A DNA stretch of 64,000 bases from Vigna angularis. Taxonomy: Eukaryota; Streptophyta; Magnoliopsida; Fabales; Fabaceae. This document shows, piece by piece, positions 58,264 to 64,000 of this stretch; position 1 is the first letter of the stretch; every line of letters begins with the position of its first letter. The stretch is from contig NC_068970.1 in the NCBI RefSeq assembly GCF_016808095.1, forward strand, positions 36,242,630 through 36,306,629. Reading direction: 5' to 3'. The notes beneath the pieces were generated by a model. That model was not told the origin of the DNA, did no database searches, and was given only the letters and a program-made list of their open reading frames with translations. Made by a program: the position numbers and the translations under genes.

Positions 58264-59634
58264 CACTAGCGCAAAAAGGGTTTTGACGTATGTGTTTTTT
58301 GGCCTTTAACGTCTAAAAAAATACTAACATCACATCAGGAGACGTTAAATTGACGTCAGATTTAAAATATTTGACGTTAATTGATGTTAGTTAATTGACG
58401 TCGGACATAGAGCAATATTTGACATCAAACATAGAGCAAATTGACGTTAGATATTACTCTTTGTCCAACGTCAATTAACATCGAATTTCGCCATTGTCAA
58501 TGTTAATAAACTTTTTTGTTTTTTTTAATTAATTGTGATCCATTTTTACAACTCTACGAGACTTGAAAAGCATAAAAGCAACAAACATAATCCAGTTTTT
58601 GGTATTTTATACAGCATGAACTATGAACTATAAGCAAAAGCACAAAAGTTATGACAATAGAAGTATTAACTTTTGATTATTTTGTTTCGATATCTATGGT
58701 TATTGGTTTTGGTTGGATTTGTTTTTAACCACTCCTTAGAACTCGTAGTTTAAGAAAAAACACCAAGAGCTCTTACTTTGGGTCTTTGTGAAGTATAAAA
58801 ATTATTTGGAAAGTGAACAGTAATAGACCTTTAAACGACCATAACATTTGCTCGGGTTGTCCGATTTGCTATTATTATATATTGATTTTCTATTTTTCGT
58901 CAATTTTTTTTGTTTTTTCCAAACTTTGCAAAAATATTTCACATTTTTTGTCTAAAATTTTTTGTGGGGGCCTCTCATGATATTTTGGTGATTTGAACAG
59001 ATTTTCAAGTCATTTCGAGTTGTTTTCGATATACTTTCTATCCTAAAGCTTAGATGTATAACGTGTAGTGTAGTATGAATAAAAAACAAGTTCTTGAAAA
59101 TAAAAACGAAAACTAACATTCAATAAGGTGGGTTCGTCGGAATAAAGTGTGGACACTAGTGAGAGAGAATAACACGAAAACAATCGGTCAAAAAAAAACG
59201 AAAATCATACCTAAAGTAGTTAATCAACATGCATTTGTATAAAAAGAAAGAAAGATTACATGTGTTGGTCATCAAGTTTCATTTGAGAAAAGTATGAGCA
59301 GAGAAGAGGGTCTCGTGGTAAGATAAAGTGAATGAATTTTCAACTTCCCACCCAAATTTTTATTGAATTCACTAACATATAATGTCTGATTCTAGGGCAT
59401 TAGACTTCTTATAACCTTTTGACGTATAATACTAAAGAATTCGACGTCATACGTATGTCCATTTTCACCTTCGCGCCAAGCATTTTCGCGAAATTTACCC
59501 AAAAGAACGTCGAACATCTCCATATCCGACACCAATTGACGTGGGACAAAAAATGTCACCGATCATTTTTAACGTTGATTATTCAATGGTTGGACGTTGA
59601 ACGCGTGACGTTATACGTTATTTTTGTACTAGTA
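58264..59634. mobile_element. small non-autonomous CACTA element (1371 bp)
   Basis: The left end is CACTAGCGCAAAAAGGG. The right end is TTTTTGTACTAGTA, whose inverse TACTAGTACAAAAA matches ACTAG..CAAAAA of the left end; the terminal G is mutated to A. AAA flanks both sides (58261-58263 and 59635-59637), a 3-bp target duplication. Subterminal regions are rich in GACGTTA/GACGTCA motifs on both strands (58310-58500 and 59400-59620). No transposase is encoded; the 78-codon frame at 59419-59655 crosses the element end and is not a gene. Confidence 0.8.
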
Positions 59635-59910
59635 AAAGCCAAATTACGATGGTAAACATTCGTTGGAAAATCGCTCGTTAGTAAATTTGATCAATGGATC
59701 TTCATAATTTGTTAGTATTATTGACGATAAAGAATTCGTCGATAAGTCCACGAATTCGCTGGCAATTATTGATGGCATGTTCATCGATAACTAAAATGTG
59801 TGTTGAAATTTAAACGATACAATTTTGTCAGTAATTAACGAAAGACATGTTTTGTCGTTAATTACAACATCTTCTTAACAATTATTGACTAATATATAAG
59901 TAATGTTTTC

Positions 59911-60207
59911 GTTGTAATATATATGTTGGTTTGGTTGTACACAAGTTTTTTGGGTGAAGATGTAAAACTAAATTGTGTAGCAAAATAACTTTAAATAAGC
60001 GATAGACAATACCAATGAACATATTTGTCGGTAATTACCGAAGGCATTTTTCTTCATTAACTGCAACATCTTTTTCTTAACAATTACCGACAAATATGTT
60101 CATTGGTATTGTCTATCGATTATTTGAAGTTATTTTACTACACAATTTGGTTTTACATCTCGACCCAAAAAAGATGTATACAACCAAACCAACATATATA
60201 TTACAAC
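59911..60207. repeat. large palindrome, arms ~125 bp, loop ~46 bp
   Basis: Left arm 59911-60035 and right arm 60082-60207. GTTGTAATATATATGTTGG pairs with CCAACATATATATTACAAC, GATAGACAATACCAATGAAC with GTTCATTGGTATTGTCTATC, and ATATTTGTCGGTAATT with AATTACCGACAAATAT. Mismatches are few (for example CTAAATTG against CAATTTGG). If transcribed it would form a near-perfect hairpin. Confidence 0.9.
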
Positions 60208-60245
60208 CAAATATTTGATTAATAGAATTTAAATGTAAGGAATTT

Positions 60246-60400
60246 TTCATCGTTAACTACAACATCTTTTTCTTAACAATTATCGACGGATATGTTCCTT
60301 TGTATTGTCTATCAGTTATTTGAAGTTATTTTGCAACCCAATTTGGTTTTACATCTAAAAAAAACATGTAGACAATCAAACCAACATATATATTACAACC
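60246..60400. repeat. third copy of the palindrome arm, direct orientation
   Basis: Repeats the right arm and part of the loop: CATCTTTTTCTTAACAATTA, then TCGACGGATATGTTCC, TGTATTGTCTATC, TTTGAAGTTATTTTGC, AATTTGGTTTTACATCT and CAACATATATATTACAACC. It is more diverged than the two palindrome arms are from each other. Confidence 0.85.
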
Positions 60401-61014
60401 GAACATTTAAATAATAGAATCTAAATGTAATGTGTAAATGTACAAATTCATATTATCTAAAAATTAAGAAAGGTTGCATGAGAATGTTAATATTAATGAC
60501 AACGTATTTAATAATCCTTATAATTAAAATTTAATGCATCATGTGCATTTTCATCCTCTTAATCATTTTGTTGGTCAAGATGTGGGTATTGCTAGTGGAC
60601 CTAGTGTTGTTGTTTTTAGTCTTAATCTTGTTAGTGTTGTTTTTCCTAGTGTTTGTCAACATCGATACATCAAGGCAAGTTGAAAATACAATCGTTTGGC
60701 GTTCTAAGTTACTTTATCCAATGAAAAATTGACTTAGTTTCATCTGTGGTTAAAATGTAATTCACTTTAGACTTTAACATTTTCCTATGATCTTCTGGCT
60801 TCAACTCTAGGTGTATTCACTTGCAATAATGTTAAATCCCTTCTTTTTTTATTATTTTATTTTGTCTTTCCACTCACATTCATCACAATATTGAAGATGA
60901 TATCGAAGAAGTTTTATTCAATGTTCATTACATCAAGATTATGTCATAACAAATTATCTTTATAATATGGAAGATCCCAAAAATTGTTTCTTTTCATATC
61001 CATCTATCTTTATC
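60401..61014. other. AT-rich DNA, no gene recognised
   Basis: The 63-codon Leu/Val-rich frame at 60541-60732 looks like translated T-rich DNA and is not called. Confidence 0.4.
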
Positions 61015-61102
61015 ATGGTGTTAGCCCAGGAGGTGGTCCATTTGTTTCACTCTTGTCCAAACTTGTAATGGTGTTAGCCTAGGAGGTGGTCCATCTATTT
61101 CA
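61015..61102. repeat. 35-bp direct repeat, 53-bp period, inside the transposase remnant
   Basis: ATGGTGTTAGCC(C/T)AGGAGG and onward occurs at 61015-61049 and 61068-61102. On the minus strand each copy encodes a GPPP.LTP motif. Confidence 0.85.
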
Positions 61103-62252
61103 ACTTGGCCTTTTCAAAAGGCTTTAAAATTTCTCCTAAAAGAATGGTCATTAGGTAAGAACCTACAATTTGAGTCAAACCAACAACTTTTTTTACCATA
61201 ATTTACTCTGAAGGAATTATTATACTTCATACAATGCGGACAAGCTAATCTACCGTGTGTGCCCCAACTAGATAACATCACATAAGTAGGGAAGTCATTA
61301 ATAGTCAACATCAGCTTGTCCCATCATAAAATTTTGCTTCCTTAAAACATCATTCATCAAAATAACAACCTACAACTTTTTCAAATCATCATTTATAGGC
61401 TCTAAGTAAACATCAATAAATGCCTTTGAATTAAATGGCCCTTGTATTAAACAACTCAAAAACATTAAGGTTTTGACATACACAATTTAGGAGGAAGATT
61501 GTATAAAGTAACAATCATGGACCAATACGAATATGGTGAAGATGAAGTGTGAATGTACAGGTTAAATCCATCCAAGCATAGATTAAGTCATACATTGCAT
61601 TGACTAGATGCAAATGTAGGATGTTTACGATCAAAGTACTTCCAGGCTTCACCACTAGATAGGTAGCATAACATGCCTTGAAATTTGTTTTTGATGATGC
61701 CAATACATATTAGGTCTAGTTTTCATCGAAGCAAACATTCTATGTAATCTTGAAATTATAGGAAAGTAGAACATGGACTTAAACCATAATTTGTGTTTTG
61801 TGCATTGATCCAAGATGGATTGGGTGATACCTTTCTTTATGACAAATTTTATATTCAAACAATGTTGCATCTTTTTTTCCATTATCATTGTCAAAAAAGA
61901 ACATGCATCCACTCACACAACAATCAATCTCCTTAGCCTCCAATTCCAACTTTGATAGAAACTACTTATCAACATAATAACTTTTTGGAAATCTCATATT
62001 ATTTGGTGTGACATCTAACAACATTTGTGTGAGGGACTCTAAGCATTGCTTGGGAATGTTCCAATTAGACTTGCAAGCTAGAAATCTAACACATATTGAA
62101 ACTTTAGAGTCTATCGCCCCTTCAGATAATAGTTGATTTGCATATGCCAACAAATAAACTTTTCAACTACTATAACAAGACTCCGTCAAACCACTTCTAC
62201 CATTATAACAACAATCATACATCCAAGCACAACTCAAAGGAACATCATCCAT
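61015..62252 (-). pseudogene. CACTA transposase (Transposase_21/TNP2-like), decayed
   Basis: TNP2-type transposases cut and paste CACTA elements. The minus strand starts at an ATG at 62252 (MDDVPLSCAWMYDCCYNGR; the WMY.R..GR pattern is usual at this N-terminus). It continues with MRFPKSYYVDK (IPKSFYEAKK), the cysteine-rich segment, and YFPIISRLHRMFASMKT (YFPL.PRLQRLF.S..TA). Next are AWKYFDRKHPTFA and LCLDGFN (LGL..DGFNPF, in a second frame), a MLTINDFPTYVMLSSWGTHG stretch (LLWTINDFPAYGMLSGWST.G) with RLACPHCMKYNNSF, SCWFDSNCRFLPNDHSFRRN, and a doubled GPPP.LTP segment. At least five frame changes and several stops inactivate it. No matching element ends were identified around it. Confidence 0.85.
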
Positions 62253-63029
62253 GTTCTATAATAAGGGAATGAATGAAATAGTTGTCCAAGTAATCTTGAT
62301 CTAATAAAACACATTATTAAGACAAAGTCATAATGAATTAAAACAAAAACAACCATCATAAGGTGGAAAACTTAAGCAAAAGACACTTCATCCTTCTACC
62401 TTGTTTCTTTGAATCTTAAACATTATGTGATGTAGCGAAATATACCTCTAGTTTTTGGGTTGGTATTGATTATATCCTATTAAATTTTTGTATGCCTATT
62501 TTCAGACACCAATGGGAACTGGACACCTTCAGAAGGCACAAGAATAATGTTTCATGTGTTATGTTCCATTCCAAACAACATATCATTATGCCAAATTTTG
62601 AACATAAAAGTATTCAAATATAAACCTAAAATATTGATTCTTGTGTTTCTATGAGTTCTTAATGCCAAGAGAAGTAGAAGTACTTTCGTTTCTAAGGCTG
62701 AGAGAAACGTAAGAAGTCTAATATGGGACTTCTTAAGTCCTAATACTACTTAAGTCCAATATGAATTTAAAAACTAAAACCTAAGACTACTTAAGTTGAA
62801 TGTGGGACTTAAATACTAAAACTTAAGACTACTTAAGTCTAATGTGGAGCTTAAATACTAACACCTAAGACTACTTTACTCCAATATGGGACCATTTTCA
62901 CCATGCACAAAAAAAATAGTAATCAACACTTATAGTAGTAAACAATAGTAAGACATGTTTTATAGAAGTATGAACTTAATGTTCTCATTTAAAGAAAAAA
63001 AGTAAATTCCATGTGATGAGTGCATGAAA
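62253..63029. repeat. intergenic DNA with ~42-bp tandem repeats at 62714-62890
   Basis: About four degenerate units built on ACTTAAGTCTAATGTGGGAC and ACCTAAGACTACT. The rest (62253-62713 and 62891-63029) has no recognisable gene. Confidence 0.65.
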
Positions 63030-63779
63030 TTGGTAGATTACCCTTCTTGCATGTTCATCATGAAAAAATTGGACTACTTAACATCTTAAACCTAATAAAT
63101 GAAATCCAAGTTCACATTGTGTGTGCTAGATTTAATGATTTGCCCCCTTGTCCAAATAAATATTGAACACCCAAGGAAGCACAATAGGCTATCTCTCAAT
63201 TTCACCTTCTTCCAATAGAGTTTGGAAAGAGTAACTTTCCAATTTAAATCTTTTAATCTTGAGTAGAATGCTAACTATCAAAAGAGTATGTAAATCCTTA
63301 TCTCCACAAAGATCCATATGCAATTTCTTTTACCTTCACTTTTAAGCATGTGTTGTGTGCAGTTTCAACCCATGCTAAAACTTCTCATTGACCAATACAA
63401 ATGAGTGTTTGCAACATGAGTTGAAAGTTTACATAAAACATGCTCAAAAGCGAATGTCAAAGACAATATAGAGAGATCTTTATGGAAATAGGGATTTACA
63501 TTCTCTTTTGATAATTGGTAATCTACTCAAGATTAAGATATTTAAATTACAAAGTTACTATTTCCACACTATTCGAAGAAAGTGATATTGAGCTTATTGA
63601 AACTCAACAAGAGACAAACTATTGAACTTCCATAGGTGTTTAATATTTATTTGAAAAAGAGTAAAAAATATTTAATCAAGCACGAAGAATGTGAACTTGA
63701 AATGTCACTCTTATTGAGTTTAAGATGTTAAGTTATTCCTTTTTTCATGATGACCATGTAAGGAGAGTACTCTAACCAT
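63030..63779. mobile_element. long foldback element, copy 2, both arms complete
   Basis: Left arm 63030-63389, right arm 63400-63779, loop about 10 bases. Paired segments from outside in: GTTCATCATGAAAAAA with TTTTTTCATGATGACC, ACTTAACATCTTAAAC with GTTTAAGATGTTAAGT, AAGTTCACATT with AATGTGAACTT, TTAATCTTGAGTAGA with TCTACTCAAGATTAA, and CTCATTG with CAAATGAG. Arms differ by substitutions and small indels. The left arm is about 70-80 percent similar by eye to copy 1 at 50520-50897. No ORF of note. The family could be a foldback (FB/FARE-like) DNA transposon or the subterminal hairpin of a larger element. Confidence 0.85.
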
Positions 63780-64000
63780 CTTAGACACTTGTCACATACA
63801 ATCTTATGGGGAACCATGAAATCATATGTCCATTCATTTTCTTTGACCATAAACTTATAGACAACAAAAAACAAAGGAACACGCTAAAGTAAAAGACAAC
63901 CAACTCAATACATAAACTACGAAAACAATAAGCAACAATTGCATTTTTAGACTAACAAATTGAAACTAATTTCTAAACTATGTAAGAATCATCAAGTGAA
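63780..64000. other. AT-rich DNA to window end, nothing recognised
   Basis: No coding or repeat signature apart from proximity to the foldback arm. Confidence 0.4.

Larger units (their letters stand above)
59638..60430. mobile_element. transposon-derived repeat with TCGTCGATAA motifs, right part
   Basis: Continues the motif cluster of 57715-58263 (ATTCGTCGATAAGTCC, TTTTGTCAGTAATTAACG, TTTGTCGTTAATTAC) and contains the palindrome described separately. Both flanks of the CACTA share this family, so they were probably one repeat before that insertion. Confidence 0.5.

Overview
The window is AT-rich nuclear DNA from a flowering plant. Several repeat types point to a legume of the bean/cowpea group (Phaseoleae): SIRE/Maximus-like LTRs rich in AATCGATTA-type motifs, Athila-like LTRs with GCTGAGCGG motifs, Tat-lineage Ty3/gypsy remains, and CACTA transposons ending in CACTACAAAA. 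The legume assignment is inference from family recognition, not from a database search. I found no convincing intact single-copy host gene, no rRNA or tRNA gene, and no CRISPR array. The window reads as repeat-rich intergenic DNA built from transposons inserted beside and inside each other. Long decayed AT-rich stretches in which I recognise nothing lie between them.

Region 1-13 kb holds a degenerate minisatellite (about 1.66-1.93 kb), two abutting copia-type LTR fragments on the minus strand (2.1-3.83 kb), a long AT microsatellite (4.36 kb), short tandem duplications, a possible decayed copia gag, a gypsy-type LTR (11.2-12.27 kb) and a decayed copia RT/RNase H remnant (12.3-12.85 kb). Region 13.1-15.34 kb is a compact LTR element on the minus strand. 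It has two LTRs, a tRNA-Met primer site and gag plus protease remains, but no integrase or reverse transcriptase. It seems to have landed in an older minus-strand gypsy LTR whose halves lie at 12.85-13.1 and 15.34-16.05 kb. A relative of the 2.8-3.83 kb LTR lies in the opposite orientation at 19.64-20.96 kb, followed by a GC-richer leader-like segment and a large gypsy-type LTR (22.3-24.6 kb).

The best-defined element is a 3.78-kb CACTA transposon at 27996-31777, with clean terminal inverted repeats and a TAG target-site duplication. It carries a gene fragment: one complete 277-bp exon of a CSC1/OSCA-like (HYP1/RXW8-type, DUF221) membrane channel gene, bounded by splice-site dinucleotides. 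Next come an array of about 15 short hairpin-bearing units (32.64-33.48 kb) and two copies of an LTR-like sequence. A decayed Tat-lineage gypsy element follows (36.4-42.1 kb). Its integrase is interrupted by a SIRE-like solo LTR, which is itself interrupted by an Athila-like solo LTR with a perfect 5-bp target duplication. Downstream of the integrase lie 3'-UTR tandem repeats, an antisense ORF with a predicted intron, and a polypurine tract with an LTR start. A very small TRIM-like element is inserted at that LTR.

Region 44-64 kb contains a minus-strand Athila-like LTR, a LINE ORF1 remnant (DUF4283 plus zinc knuckle), a CACTA-like end, two copies of a long foldback family (50.5-51.04 and 63.03-63.78 kb), a small non-autonomous CACTA (58264-59634) inside another repeat, a palindrome of about 125-bp arms (59911-60207), and a decayed CACTA (Transposase_21/TNP2) transposase on the minus strand (61.0-62.25 kb). 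The genes do not form a pathway. The biology visible here is transposon nesting, gene-fragment capture and structures that could produce small RNA.
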